Program-made: the position numbers and the translations under genes
In this document: in pieces, positions 45,056 to 55,113 of the stretch
Numbering within the stretch: position 1 is the stretch's first letter
Layout of the letters: the number at the start of each line of letters is the position of its first letter
Notes under the pieces: model-generated
Told to the model about the DNA's origin: nothing
Database searches by the model: none
Seen by the model: the letters and a program-made list of their open reading frames with translations, nothing else
Source: Thalassovita litoralis
GTDB lineage: Bacteria; Pseudomonadota; Alphaproteobacteria; Rhodobacterales; Rhodobacteraceae
Assembly (NCBI RefSeq): GCF_900182725.1
Contig: NZ_FXTO01000001.1
Span: forward strand, 410,111 to 474,110
Length of the DNA stretch: 64,000 nt
Reading direction: 5' to 3'

Positions 45056-48000
45056 TCAAGGGAGCGCGGCAGACCTAAGTGCCGCAGTAACTAATTCGTG
45101 GGGCAGGTGCATCAGGGTTGCGGTGCGGGTCCACAGGATAGCGGTTTCAATGGGGCGATCCGGGTAAATTTGTTGCAGAACATAGGCATAGGCCCCCATC
45201 TGGCGCAGCAGACCATCGGGAACGCGGTCCACCGATTGCGGCACAACCGCGTTGGATTTGAAATCCACGGCAATAATCCGGTCCGGTAAAATAATCAGCC
45301 GGTCGATGACACCATGAATGCGCTGCCCCTTCAGGATTGCCAAATCCGCGGTTACGGGAACTTCGGCCAGCGCATCGGGGCTAAAGATCGGGGTCAGATC
45401 AGGGGCGGTGACAACGGCGCTGGCTTCGGCCAGCAGTTCTGCGGTTTCCGGCGCGTTGTCGCAGATTGTTGCGGCCATGCGCGGCCAATGGGCCGGGTCC
45501 GCGCCGGGGAAATGTTCCAGCATCAGGTGAAGCCGTGTGCCGCGCAGTTTTGCGGTTTCCTCATCCACCCCCGCTTCGCCGGGTAGCGCCTTGGCCCCAC
45601 CCAAATCCGAGGGGCTAAGCGTTCCGACAGGTTTGACCGGCGGTGCTACAGGATTGGTGAAAATCGCATCCAAAACAGGCTCTGATACAGGGGTTTTTGC
45701 GGTTTCCGTATCGACGGTGCCAGACCAATCCCCATGCGTCAGGCACAACCCTTCGCCGGTTGGCATTTGCGCGGTTTGCGCCCCCTTTTTCAGCGCTGCG
45801 ATTTTGATCTTGTCGTACCAACTGCCATCACCGTCTTTTACGTCCCCGGCCCCGGCAACGATCAGCCATTTTTCCGCGCGTGTCATGGCCACATATAACA
45901 GGCGGTCGCGCTCGGCCTCTTCCCGTGCGGTTTCAGCGGCCTTGGCCTGTTCCAGCAGCGGGGGTGTGTCGGCGGATGCAGTGCGCCATGCGGCAACGCC
46001 GTCCGCTACCTGTAATTCACCTTTGGGTGGGGGACGGCGGTTCAGCGTATCGGGCATAATGACAATCGGCGCTTCCAGACCTTTGGCGCCGTGAACCGTC
46101 ATCACACGAATCTGATCTTCGGCGCTGTCCATCTGGCGTTTGATTTCCAGATTGTCCGTCACCATCCATTCCAGAAACCCCTTCAGGCTGGGGATAGAGT
46201 TTTGTTCAAAGGCCAACGCCTGTGACAGAAAGGCGTTTATGCCGTCCTCGGCTTCGATCCCCAGACGCGCCAACAGGTTTTTCCGCCCATTGTGGCGGGT
46301 CAAAATGCGTTCGATCAGATCATAGGGCCGCAGGAAATCGGTATTGTCGCGCAGATCGTCCAGAACGGCCATTTCATCCGGGAATTCATCGCGCCGGGCG
46401 CGCATGGCTTCCCATAACAGGGGTTGTTTGCGGCCATGTGCCAGTTGGAATAGCTGCTTTTCGGTCCAGCCAAACAGCGGTGATTTCAGCGCCACAGCCA
46501 GATTAAAGCTGTCCTCGGGTGTCGACAGGAAAGACAGCAACGCCGCCAGATCCTTGACCGCCAGTTCAGCGCCAACCTTTAGCCGGTCGGCCCCGGCGAC
46601 GTCCAGTTTACGATCCTTGCAGGCGCGGATGATTTCGGCAAACAGATCAGAACGCCGCCGCACAAGGATCAGAAAATCGCCGGGGCGCACCGCACGCATC
46701 CGATAGGTGCCGCTGCGTCCGATTTCTTCGGGGATCGGGTGGCGCTGGTCGATCAGGGCTTTGATGGCGTCGGTCACCTGTTCGCCCAGTTGCAGCGCGT
46801 GGTGTTTTTGGCCCAACCTGTCGACGGGTTCAAACCAATCTTCGGTTTCGTCATCCTTGCTGGGGGTGATCACGGGCCAGATGTCCACCCGTCCCGGCAT
46901 CTGGTCCTTGAACGCGCGGTGTTCGCCATCCGCAGGAAAGCCCGAGTCCTCGTGATCCTGAAACACCTGATCGACCAAGCCCAAAATCGCCGCCGAAGAC
47001 CGGAAGGAATACTTTAGCTCCAACCGCGCCAATGGGCGGTCTGTGCGGTTCAGACGGTCGCTGAAATCCCGTTGCATCCGGTCAAATTCGCCGGGATCGG
47101 CACCTTGGAAGGAATAGATGGATTGCTTCTTGTCCCCGACCACGAAAATCGTGCGCGGAATGCCGGGGCGGGCACCTTCGCCGCTGGTGAATTCCTGCGC
47201 CAGCAGTTCGATCACCTGCCATTGCGCGGGGCTGGTGTCCTGTGCCTCGTCCACCAAAATGTGATCAATCCCGCCATCCAGACGGTACAAAACCCACGCG
47301 GCCACTGCCGGATCGGTCAACAAATCCCGCGCCCGCAGGATCAGATCGTCAAAATCCAACCAGCTTCGTTCCTGTTTGCGCTGTTCATAGGCGGGTAAAA
47401 ACACGCTGGCAAAATCATGCAGTGCGGCGGTTTTTCGGGCCGCTGCCAGTGCCAGCCGACGGGTACGGGCGTCTTCAACCCGTAACATCAACGCTTCGAG
47501 CTGCGGCATCATATCAGCGATGTCACCGCGCAAATCTTTGGTCGGGAAAGAGCCTATCTTAGCTGAAAACGGTGATTTTGCGCTGCCACCCGTCAGGAAA
47601 ACGCCTTCCATATCGGACAGTGCAGACAAATTGCGCCCGGTGATCCGCAACAGTTTTTCTGCCGCCCCCTGATCCGAGGATTTTCCCCCTTGCAGCTTGG
47701 TAATCAGTTTTGCAATCAGCTCGTCCTCGCCCCCCAGAAAGACTTGATCCAAAAGCGCGGCTTCCGAATAATCACTGGGCAGGTCGAAGAATTCCAAGCA
47801 CTGCGCCCAATTCAGAAACCGGGAAAATTCGGATCGGCGCGAAACGATATCCCGCGTCAGGTTGGAAAAGTCGTTTGCCGTGACATAGGTTGCGATACCG
47901 GCGACCTTGGCCTGATCTGGGCCGTCTGACAGATCACGCAGCACATCTTCGCGCAGTAACGCGGCGGCGCGGTCTTCCGTTTCCTTGAATTGCGGGCTGA

Positions 48001-48415
48001 CCCGCGCCTCTAGCGGAAAACGCCGCAACAGGGACGAACAGAAAGAGTGGATGGTTTGGATTTTCAACCCGCCGGGCGTTTCGATGGCGCGGGCAAACAG
48101 CGTACGGGCGTTGCGCAGCGCGGCATCGTCAATCGCGCCTTCGATGCCCAGTTCATCCAGTTCCTTGCGCAGATCGGCATCGGGCAGCATGGCCCATTCG
48201 CCCAACCGTTTGAACAGGCGGTTCTGCATTTCGCTGGCGGCGGCCTTGGTGTAGGTCAGGCACAAAATATGCTGGGGCTGGACTTTTAGCAGCAAGAGCC
48301 GCGCCACGCGATCTGTCAGCACCCGCGTTTTGCCCGATCCGGCGTTCGCGGATAACCACGTGGACCAATCGGGCCGAGCGGCGTGAACCTGGGCTTGGGT
48401 TGCTTCATCCCGCAT
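45056..48415 (-). CDS. addA: AddA, double-strand break repair helicase-nuclease
   Basis: A 1119-residue UvrD-type helicase subunit of AddAB, the alphaproteobacterial counterpart of RecBCD. Walker A 'LSANAGSGKTRVLTDRVARL', Walker B 'DHILVDEAQDTSPAQWQVIE', 'DKKQSIYSFQGADPGEFDR', motif VI-type 'RVMTVHGAKGLEAPIVIMPD' and 'ERDRLLYVAMTRAEKWLIVA' are present. The nuclease domain at the C-terminus shows 'GVIDRLIILPDRIIAVDFKS'. It overlaps addB by 11 bp. Confidence 0.95.
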   Translation of the reverse strand: MRDEATQAQVHAARPDWSTWLSANAGSGKTRVLTDRVARLLLLKVQPQHILCLTYTKAAASEMQNRLFKRLGEWAMLPDADLRKELDELGIEGAIDDAALRNARTLFARAIETPGGLKIQTIHSFCSSLLRRFPLEARVSPQFKETEDRAAALLREDVLRDLSDGPDQAKVAGIATYVTANDFSNLTRDIVSRRSEFSRFLNWAQCLEFFDLPSDYSEAALLDQVFLGGEDELIAKLITKLQGGKSSDQGAAEKLLRITGRNLSALSDMEGVFLTGGSAKSPFSAKIGSFPTKDLRGDIADMMPQLEALMLRVEDARTRRLALAAARKTAALHDFASVFLPAYEQRKQERSWLDFDDLILRARDLLTDPAVAAWVLYRLDGGIDHILVDEAQDTSPAQWQVIELLAQEFTSGEGARPGIPRTIFVVGDKKQSIYSFQGADPGEFDRMQRDFSDRLNRTDRPLARLELKYSFRSSAAILGLVDQVFQDHEDSGFPADGEHRAFKDQMPGRVDIWPVITPSKDDETEDWFEPVDRLGQKHHALQLGEQVTDAIKALIDQRHPIPEEIGRSGTYRMRAVRPGDFLILVRRRSDLFAEIIRACKDRKLDVAGADRLKVGAELAVKDLAALLSFLSTPEDSFNLAVALKSPLFGWTEKQLFQLAHGRKQPLLWEAMRARRDEFPDEMAVLDDLRDNTDFLRPYDLIERILTRHNGRKNLLARLGIEAEDGINAFLSQALAFEQNSIPSLKGFLEWMVTDNLEIKRQMDSAEDQIRVMTVHGAKGLEAPIVIMPDTLNRRPPPKGELQVADGVAAWRTASADTPPLLEQAKAAETAREEAERDRLLYVAMTRAEKWLIVAGAGDVKDGDGSWYDKIKIAALKKGAQTAQMPTGEGLCLTHGDWSGTVDTETAKTPVSEPVLDAIFTNPVAPPVKPVGTLSPSDLGGAKALPGEAGVDEETAKLRGTRLHLMLEHFPGADPAHWPRMAATICDNAPETAELLAEASAVVTAPDLTPIFSPDALAEVPVTADLAILKGQRIHGVIDRLIILPDRIIAVDFKSNAVVPQSVDRVPDGLLRQMGAYAYVLQQIYPDRPIETAILWTRTATLMHLPHELVTAALRSAALP

Positions 48416-51347
48416 TGCTCAGATCCTCTTTTGTCGGGTTTACCGTTAAATCCCATTCGCCAAATCGGGACAGCGGATCATAGTCAGATATGTCTTTTTC
48501 GCTGAACATGGCGCGGCGGGCGGTGAAGCCTGTTTCAGGCTCTAAATAGGCTGAAATCAGCTTCTCAAACCGCGCCCAGACGACGGGAACAGGTTCGTCG
48601 CCCAATGGGGCGGCTTCCTCTTTGGGGGTGGCACCTAACCCGATATAGACCGCTTGCGCCACCTTCAGCGGCCCCATCGGATCAAAACCCCCCTTTTCGA
48701 CCATCGCGGCTTCTAGCAGCAATTGTTTGTCAAATTCGGTTTGCTGTTTCTTCGATGGCGGGGTCGAGGTTTTGTAATCGTACAAATAGGCCTGTCCGGT
48801 TTCATCCAGATCAATCCGGTCCGCCTTGGCCTTCAGGGTAAACCCTAGATGGGGGATTGTGGCCTTGCCTGAAATTTCCAACTGCGCGGGATGCGTTACC
48901 TTGCGCCGGGTTTGTTCATTCAGAACAAACCAATCGGCAACCCGATTGACCCGCGCGGCCCACAGGTTGCGAATATCCGGCCACGGGACGATTTCCGCCA
49001 ATGTATCGGCGGCGATCTGCGTCAGGCGTTGGGCGGTCAGATTTTCGGGGGTGTCACGCGTGTCGCGGATGAAGGTTTCAAAAACTTCATGCACCACGGT
49101 GCCGCGCAGCAGTGCATCGGGGGCTTTCATCAGCGGGTCCAGCGGGCGCAGCCGCAACACGCGCTTGGCATAGATTGCATAAGGGTCGCGGATCAGGTTG
49201 CGAATATCCGTAACAGACATTTCCCGTGGCCGCGCATCGACCGGCGGCATGGGGGACGGGCGCGGGGCGGGGTCTGTTTTGCCCGGCTCTTCCAGCTTGC
49301 GGACTTTGCGCAACCAATCAGATCCGCGTGATTTTGCATCAGCCAGTGCTGTGGCGCCACCCTGATTGGGCAGCCCGTTCAGCAGGTTCATGATCCGGTT
49401 CAGCCAGCGGGACGGCACGGTTTCCGCATCATCCGATCGGATTGAACGGGTCAGCCAGACCTGCGGCGCAGCGATGGCTTGCTGGAAATCATGGGCCGAC
49501 AGACCAATGCGCCGCTCGGGCAATAACAGACCCGAATCCAGCCGCATACGGCGGTTTAACCACGGATCGGGCGACGGGGCTTCGGGCCAGCTTCCTTCGT
49601 TCAGCCCGGCCAGAACAAGCAGATCGGCCCCCTGAACGCGGGCTTCCAGCGTTCCCCAGATTAGGAGGTTCGGATGCGGCAGATCGGGATTGCGTACCTC
49701 TTGGCGGGACAGGATTGCACCAAACAGATCGGCATAATCACGGGCGGACATGTCACCGCCATAGCTTGCTTCGGCTTCTAATTCTGCAACGGTGCTGCGT
49801 GCGGTGCGCCCGGCGTCTTCTTTCCACAATTCGGATTGCTGGGCGGGCACCGATCCATCTGCGATGGCTTCGGCCAGCGCCATATGCCGTTCCAGCCAAT
49901 CGGTCAGCGATGATATTTCACCATCTTGCCCCACAAAGCAGGAAATCACCCATTCCGCCCATTGGGCGGCAAGGTCGAATTTTTGCCCCGCCGCAAAGCC
50001 GCGCAAATGATCCGCATCCGGGAAAGGAATGCCGTTGCGCCGAATATGCAGCTCCAGTTCACGGGTCAGCAGCAAATGCGTTCCCCGTTCGCCCCCCGAA
50101 TGGGTCAGCGGGTGGGATAGTAGGGTTAACAATGCCTCGGCAGTTAGTTTTTGGTGAAACAGGGCTGCAACATGGCGCAAGAACCGCCCCGGAGGGCTGA
50201 GTTGCAGGGGCGTTCCGGCACTGTCATCGGGCAGGATATTCCAGCGGGACAAGGCGGCTGAAACCTGCCGCGTCAGCATACGATCCGGGGTAATCAGCGC
50301 GGCTGTGGTGCCGTCTTCGGCAGCTTGGCGCAGGCGCATGGCGATGGCCAGCGCCTCGTCCCGCGCGGATGGGGCTTCGACCAGCGTCACCTGTTGCATG
50401 GCGTCCGGCAGGTTTTTGAGTGCCGGACCTTCGGCCAGCCATTGATCCGTAACGGGCGCCGGACGCAGAGCCAGGGAAACAAGCGCATTGCGCGGTGCAG
50501 ATGCAGGCGTGTCACTGCCCCATTGTTGCACATCTTGCGGCGTGATCCCTAATTCCGTCATCAATTTGCGGAACCGATATTGCGGGTGGTCTTCTGCGGT
50601 CAGGGCGTCATCCAGATCCTGCCAACCGCTGTCTGGCATGTCAAAATCATAGCCGGGCAGAATGATCGCGCCTTGCGGCAGCTTTGCCACCGCTTTCATC
50701 AACAACATGGTTGTGCCGCGCGACCCGGTAGACCCCGCGATAATGATCGGGTTTTGCGGTGGCGCATCCTGCCAAAGCGCGGCCAAGGCCTCGATCACCA
50801 TGCGCTGACGGCTTTCTTTGTCCGGGGCGTTTTGCGCATCCGCAAAATAGTGCTGTACGATTTCCAAAAACCGCAACGACCGTTTCCAATGGCCGGATTC
50901 ATCGCTGACATCCAAGGACTGTATCGTGGCGGGAGGCACGCCTTCGCCGTGCATTTCATCCAGCAGCGCGGCCAGACTGTCGGCCAGATCATAAAGCGAC
51001 GACCGGGGCGCCAGCTCGGGTTCGCGTTCCAGCAGGATTGAAACCAGTTGCGTAATTTCCAACCGCCGCCGCAGTGCGGGTACGGCGGTTGGTATTTGCG
51101 GCAACCCCGCCCCAAGCGCCAGATCGGTCACAAGCTGTAGTCGCGGCAACAGCAGCGCGGGGCCAGTATCGAACAATTCGCGGACTCGGCGCTGCATTCG
51201 TCTGGTGTTGAGGATCAACTGAACACGGGCCAAGCGATCCGGGGCCGCCCCGGTAAATTTGTCTCGCATCCCGTTGACCAAAGCGCGGGGAAAATCCACG
51301 CCCAGCGGCACACCGTAAACGCGCGGTTTGTCAGAAGGGTCAAACAT
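48405..51347 (-). CDS. addB: AddB, double-strand break repair subunit
   Basis: A 980-residue alphaproteobacterial AddB. It starts 'KPRVYGVPLGVDFPRALVNG' and carries the inactivated-helicase core plus a C-terminal nuclease: 'RGTVVHEVFETFIRD' and 'LKAKADRIDLDETGQAYLYD' with 'YKTS' (the GxxDR-D-K triad). The FeS-cluster cysteines of Bacillus AddB are not seen. I started at the ATG at 51347, which overlaps the MurU gene by 8 bp; a TTG four codons earlier lacks support. The pair with AddA is confirmed by the 11-bp overlap. Confidence 0.9.
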   Translation of the reverse strand: MFDPSDKPRVYGVPLGVDFPRALVNGMRDKFTGAAPDRLARVQLILNTRRMQRRVRELFDTGPALLLPRLQLVTDLALGAGLPQIPTAVPALRRRLEITQLVSILLEREPELAPRSSLYDLADSLAALLDEMHGEGVPPATIQSLDVSDESGHWKRSLRFLEIVQHYFADAQNAPDKESRQRMVIEALAALWQDAPPQNPIIIAGSTGSRGTTMLLMKAVAKLPQGAIILPGYDFDMPDSGWQDLDDALTAEDHPQYRFRKLMTELGITPQDVQQWGSDTPASAPRNALVSLALRPAPVTDQWLAEGPALKNLPDAMQQVTLVEAPSARDEALAIAMRLRQAAEDGTTAALITPDRMLTRQVSAALSRWNILPDDSAGTPLQLSPPGRFLRHVAALFHQKLTAEALLTLLSHPLTHSGGERGTHLLLTRELELHIRRNGIPFPDADHLRGFAAGQKFDLAAQWAEWVISCFVGQDGEISSLTDWLERHMALAEAIADGSVPAQQSELWKEDAGRTARSTVAELEAEASYGGDMSARDYADLFGAILSRQEVRNPDLPHPNLLIWGTLEARVQGADLLVLAGLNEGSWPEAPSPDPWLNRRMRLDSGLLLPERRIGLSAHDFQQAIAAPQVWLTRSIRSDDAETVPSRWLNRIMNLLNGLPNQGGATALADAKSRGSDWLRKVRKLEEPGKTDPAPRPSPMPPVDARPREMSVTDIRNLIRDPYAIYAKRVLRLRPLDPLMKAPDALLRGTVVHEVFETFIRDTRDTPENLTAQRLTQIAADTLAEIVPWPDIRNLWAARVNRVADWFVLNEQTRRKVTHPAQLEISGKATIPHLGFTLKAKADRIDLDETGQAYLYDYKTSTPPSKKQQTEFDKQLLLEAAMVEKGGFDPMGPLKVAQAVYIGLGATPKEEAAPLGDEPVPVVWARFEKLISAYLEPETGFTARRAMFSEKDISDYDPLSRFGEWDLTVNPTKEDLSNAG

Positions 51348-52026
51348 GTCGATACCCAATCATGTTTTCGGCCAAAGCGATCCCTTCGGGGTGGCCGACA
51401 TCACACCATTTTCCGGGGTAGGTCAGCCCATACAGACGGCCCTGCGCCAACATCTGATTCCACAGCAGATTGAGCGAAAACGCATCATCGGCTATGCTCG
51501 CCAGCCCGTCGGTTTTCAAAATCTGCACCCCGGAATAGACCAGACCGGGACCACGGGTCAGACGCCCCTGCCCGTCCAGCAGAAAATCGCCCTGTCCGGC
51601 ATGGCCCACGGCGTTTTCACGGGGAATACACAGCAATAGCGCATCCATCCGGTCCGGGTTCCACGAATCCTGCAACAGGTGCAGCGCATTCGGTCCCTGC
51701 CAAACGGCATCTGTGTTCATCGTGAAAACCGGCGCGTCCCCCAGCAAGGGCAACGCAGCGCGCAGCCCGCCGCCGGTTTCCAAGATTTGATTGCTTTCGT
51801 CCGAAAACGCGATGTCCTGCCCTGCCAGATGGGTGCGTATCTGATCCGGCAGGTAATGCAGGTTGGCAACCACGCGGCGCGGCTGGATCGCCTGCACCTG
51901 TTCCAAGGCGTGATCAATCAGGGCTTTACCTGCCACGGGGATCAGCGGTTTCGGGCGATTGGCGGTCAGTTCGCCCATCCGGGTGCCGAACCCGGCGGCA
52001 AATAGCATTACAGAGTCGGGACGCAT
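51340..52026 (-). CDS. murU: N-acetylmuramate-1-phosphate uridylyltransferase
   Basis: A 228-residue sugar-nucleotide transferase. It has the pyrophosphorylase motif 'LFAAGFGTRMGELTANRPKP' (GxGTRM...KP), 'ETGGGLRAALPLLGDAPVFT', 'MNTDAVWQG' and 'KWCDVGHPEGIALAE'. Next to an AmgK-type kinase it should be MurU, which makes UDP-MurNAc from recycled MurNAc and bypasses MurA (fosfomycin target). The downstream addB overlaps by 8 bp and amgK by 19 bp. Confidence 0.88.
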   Translation of the reverse strand: MRPDSVMLFAAGFGTRMGELTANRPKPLIPVAGKALIDHALEQVQAIQPRRVVANLHYLPDQIRTHLAGQDIAFSDESNQILETGGGLRAALPLLGDAPVFTMNTDAVWQGPNALHLLQDSWNPDRMDALLLCIPRENAVGHAGQGDFLLDGQGRLTRGPGLVYSGVQILKTDGLASIADDAFSLNLLWNQMLAQGRLYGLTYPGKWCDVGHPEGIALAENMIGYRHV

Positions 52027-53018
52027 CCGGCCTGTTCCTTTAGTTGCTTCAGGGCGGCATCGGTGGGCGCAGGCAAATCCCGCACCATATCCGCAACCGG
52101 GGCCAAGGCCGGGTGGTCCAATCCGCGCATCGTATGATCCCAGACGCGCGGGATCAGATCCACATAATGCGGCTTGTTGAAATGCAGCGACAGCCGGGCG
52201 AACACACCCAAAATCCGCAGGTTCCGCTGGACGCCCAACACCTGATAGGCGGCAGTGAACGCCGCCGCATCCGTGCCGGTGGCGGTGACATAATGGGCAA
52301 TCATCGCATTTTCTATGGCCGCAGGAACATCCCGGCGGGCATCTTTCAGCAGGGATACCAGATCATAGGCCGGATGCCCCGTTCGGGCGTCTTGGAAATC
52401 CAGCAACCCGACGCGCTGAACCCCGGTGCGATCCGGCAGCCATAGCAGGTTTTCGGCGTGGTAATCCCGCTGGATCAAAACGCTTTGATCCGGTGCATGG
52501 GTTTGCAGGATGGGCAGAAACGCCGCCTCGAACTGGGATTTTCCAGCATCATCCCCCAGAATTCCGCGTCTGTACCACTCCCAGGCCAGACCGGCCATTT
52601 CGGTCATATAAGCAGGGGAATATGGCTCTAACGTTGGCGGATTCGATTGGTGCAGATGGATCAGAACATCGGTGGCCGCCTGATACATCGGGTGTTCCAG
52701 CGCCGGGTCGCGCAGGACGACCCGCGCGAACAGGTCGTCGCCCAAATCCTCTAGCAACAGGAAACCGTGTTCGGCATCTTCGGCCAGAATTTCGGGTGCG
52801 CTAAGTCCACACCCCCCAAGAAACCGCGCAATCCGTAAAAACGGGCGGACATCTTCGCCCTTTTCTGGCGGGGCATCCATCAATACCGCGGTCTGATCGC
52901 CCATTCGCAGCCGTTCATACCGCCGGTTCGAGGCATCCCCAGCCAACAATCCACGCTGCGCTCCGGCCCAATCGGTTCCTGCAAGAAACCGATCCGCTAA
53001 AACAGCCCTATCCGTCAT
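52008..53018 (-). CDS. amgK: AmgK, anomeric MurNAc/GlcNAc kinase
   Basis: A 336-residue aminoglycoside-phosphotransferase-fold kinase. 'LAGDASNRRYERL' (ATP loop), 'FLLLEDLGDDLFARVVL', the catalytic 'VLIQRDYHAENLLWLPDRTG' and metal 'VGLLDFQDARTGHPAYDL' are all present. In Pseudomonas and Caulobacter AmgK and MurU recycle MurNAc from peptidoglycan turnover. It overlaps murU by 19 bp and tsaE by 4 bp. Older annotation calls this group 'phosphotransferase'. Confidence 0.88.
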   Translation of the reverse strand: MTDRAVLADRFLAGTDWAGAQRGLLAGDASNRRYERLRMGDQTAVLMDAPPEKGEDVRPFLRIARFLGGCGLSAPEILAEDAEHGFLLLEDLGDDLFARVVLRDPALEHPMYQAATDVLIHLHQSNPPTLEPYSPAYMTEMAGLAWEWYRRGILGDDAGKSQFEAAFLPILQTHAPDQSVLIQRDYHAENLLWLPDRTGVQRVGLLDFQDARTGHPAYDLVSLLKDARRDVPAAIENAMIAHYVTATGTDAAAFTAAYQVLGVQRNLRILGVFARLSLHFNKPHYVDLIPRVWDHTMRGLDHPALAPVADMVRDLPAPTDAALKQLKEQAGCVPTL

Positions 53019-53479
53019 AGTAAATCCTTTAGCCGTTCGGCCCATTCATCGCTGCCAGTGGCCACCAGTTCCCGGCTGTCATCTGGCAGGGCGCTGAAAC
53101 TAAGCGTCAGCGCGTTTTGCGGGGTCAGGTCAGACAGGCGGTCGGGCCATTCCACCAGACAGATTGCATCCTGAAACGCGTCCTCTAGCCCCAGTTCGAT
53201 TGCTTCGTTCGGGTCCGTCAGGCGGTACAAATCCGCGTGCCAGATTTCACAGTCCGGTCCGTCATACACCTGAACCAAGGTGAATGTGGGCGAAGGCACG
53301 TCTTCGGGTTCTGGCAGAAGCGATTGAATCAGACTGCGGGCAAAATGCGTTTTTCCCGCGCCAATCCCACCTTCCAGCAGGATGACGTCACCGGGGTGCA
53401 ACCGTTCGCCCATCGCGCGGGCAAAGCGGCTGGTGTCTTCGGGGGTGAAAAAACGGGTTTCAAATCGCGCGTTTGCCAT
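53015..53479 (-). CDS. tsaE: TsaE, tRNA t6A biosynthesis ATPase
   Basis: A 154-residue protein of the TsaBDE complex that makes N6-threonylcarbamoyladenosine on ANN-decoding tRNAs. The Walker A is 'LLEGGIGAGKTHFARSLIQS' with a following 'DVPSPTFTLVQVYDG' and 'HADLYRLTDPNEAIELGLED', the family pattern. The ATG at 53479 was chosen; TsaE-amgK-murU adjacency is common in this order. Other tsa genes are not in the window. Confidence 0.94.
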   Translation of the reverse strand: MANARFETRFFTPEDTSRFARAMGERLHPGDVILLEGGIGAGKTHFARSLIQSLLPEPEDVPSPTFTLVQVYDGPDCEIWHADLYRLTDPNEAIELGLEDAFQDAICLVEWPDRLSDLTPQNALTLSFSALPDDSRELVATGSDEWAERLKDLL

Positions 53480-53519
53480 GCGGCAAAGATACCTGACCAC
53501 ACGCTACCCGCAAGCGGGT

Positions 53520-55041
53520 TCAGGCAATCCGTTTCAGTGTTGCGCGGGGTGCTGTTTGACTGCGCTCGCCGAAGATGACCGCGAAATTTCCACCGATCAG
53601 CGGACTTACACGGCAGTTGAGCGTGCCCCCCGTTTTCAAAGGCAGATTAAGTTCAGTTACGGTGCCAGATTGAAGCGGGGACAGGTCCGTTTTCGGTGTG
53701 CAGTAGCTTTGCCAATGGGCGATTGCATCGCCAATCGTGATGTCCGCGAAACTGCTGTCTGGATCGCTGTCCCATTGCGACCGATACGCCCCGTTGGCAA
53801 AGTTCAGTATCCCGGCAGGCGTGAAAACCGCGATTGCCTGCGGAAGCCCGTCGAATACAGTTTGCATCACCTCTAATTGTGATCGGAAACGCCGGGTCAA
53901 AGAGATTTCAGAACTTATGTCTTCAAACAGAAAGGCAATCGCCCCGTCAGGATGCGGCCGCCCACTGACGCGATAGGTCAATCCGTTCGACAGGTTCCAC
54001 GTTTCCATATATTTGCCGTCCGTGGCGGCCATCACCAAATCCTGCATCTCTTCGCGCCAGCTTTGGTAATTCTTTGGCTCTGGCATGATTTGATTATCGC
54101 GTAGCTTGTCGAAAAAGCTAAGCAACGTGGGCCGGCCGCTCAGGTATTCGGGGGACAGGCCGATCAGGTCGATCAGGGCGGGGTTGAACAGCGCCAGTTG
54201 ACGCCGCCTGTCAAAAATGGCCAGACCTATGGACAGTTGCGCAAAGGTCTTGGTCAGGGTTTGCACGAAATTGCGCTGGGCGATTTCAGCTTGAACCACT
54301 GCATTGATGTCCACAGCGTAGTGCATTCGCCCTGCCCCGGTTTCCGCTGTGGTAATGTCGAACCAGATATTGCTGTCGCTTTCCGGCAGGTTCAGCGACA
54401 GGCGGGTGCGTGGGTTGGCGGGCGGCTTGATGTTCGGCAGATCGAACAATGTAGGAAGATTGCCATCCTGGTTCGGTATTTCTGCGTTTTCAGCCAGTAA
54501 AAGATAGGTGGCATTTGCCCATGTGATTTGGCCGTTCTGGTCGGTATTCCAGACCGGGTAAGGGCTGTGATCGGCGGCTGATTCCAGCGTCTTTAGTCGC
54601 TGATCGGTGATTTTTCTGTGGTGAAAATCTTCTGGTTGCAGGTGGTGATTACCCGGCTGTAGCAACGTGACCCGAACCAAATCCCTGATCCGTTCGATCA
54701 ACAGTTCTGCCGGATCGTTTGCCTGATCCGCTGGGCAGGAAATGGTATCGCGATCTATGTCGGACGGATCAGCAAAAAAAACCGGGAAATCGGGGGGCCA
54801 TCACATGATGTAATTGTTCCCAATCCGTTTTCCCAATGCCCTGCCCGGTTTCAAACAGCCATTCCCCGCCGCCGCTTACATTGACAAGCTCTGACCCTCT
54901 GAACAAAAATCGCAGATCCTGATCTGGCAAAGTCAGCCGATTTCGCGGGTTTGTCCTTTCGCGTAATAAATGAAAGGCCGCCGCCCCCGCTGCTGTCGCG
55001 GAAATTAATGATGACACTACAATTGCCGAAAACCCTATCAT
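53520..55041 (-). pseudogene. PAS-domain membrane-anchored sensor protein, interrupted at a run of eight T
   Basis: The first frame (55041 to 54772) gives an N-terminal membrane helix (about 3-25, 'FSAIVVSSLISATAAGAAAF') and 'LVNVSGGGEWLFETGQGIGK'; it stops just after a run of eight T. The second frame continues with 'ERIRDLVRVTLLQPGNHHLQ' and three PAS-like stretches (about 165-480: 'YPVWNTDQNGQITWANATYL', 'FAQLSIGLAIFDRRRQLALF', 'LPQAIAVFTPAGILNFANGA'). No kinase, GGDEF or other output domain is present. Seven T would join the frames into a 506-residue protein; the 1522-nt span is one base too long. A CtrA box lies upstream. Mutation, polymerase slippage or a sequencing error are all possible. 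Confidence 0.78.
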
Positions 55042-55087
55042 CCTGCCCCCGCAGATAAATCACGCGTTCAGGTTGATTTTTGATTGG

Positions 55088-55102
55088 TTAATAAATTGTT
55101 AA
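55088..55102. promoter_or_regulatory. Perfect CtrA-type box upstream of the PAS gene
   Basis: TTAA-TAAATTG-TTAA matches TTAA-N7-TTAA exactly. It lies 47-61 bp before the PAS gene start, in the 72-bp gap after regB, a normal activator or repressor position. Confidence 0.55.
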
Positions 55103-55113
55103 CATTGAAGGTA

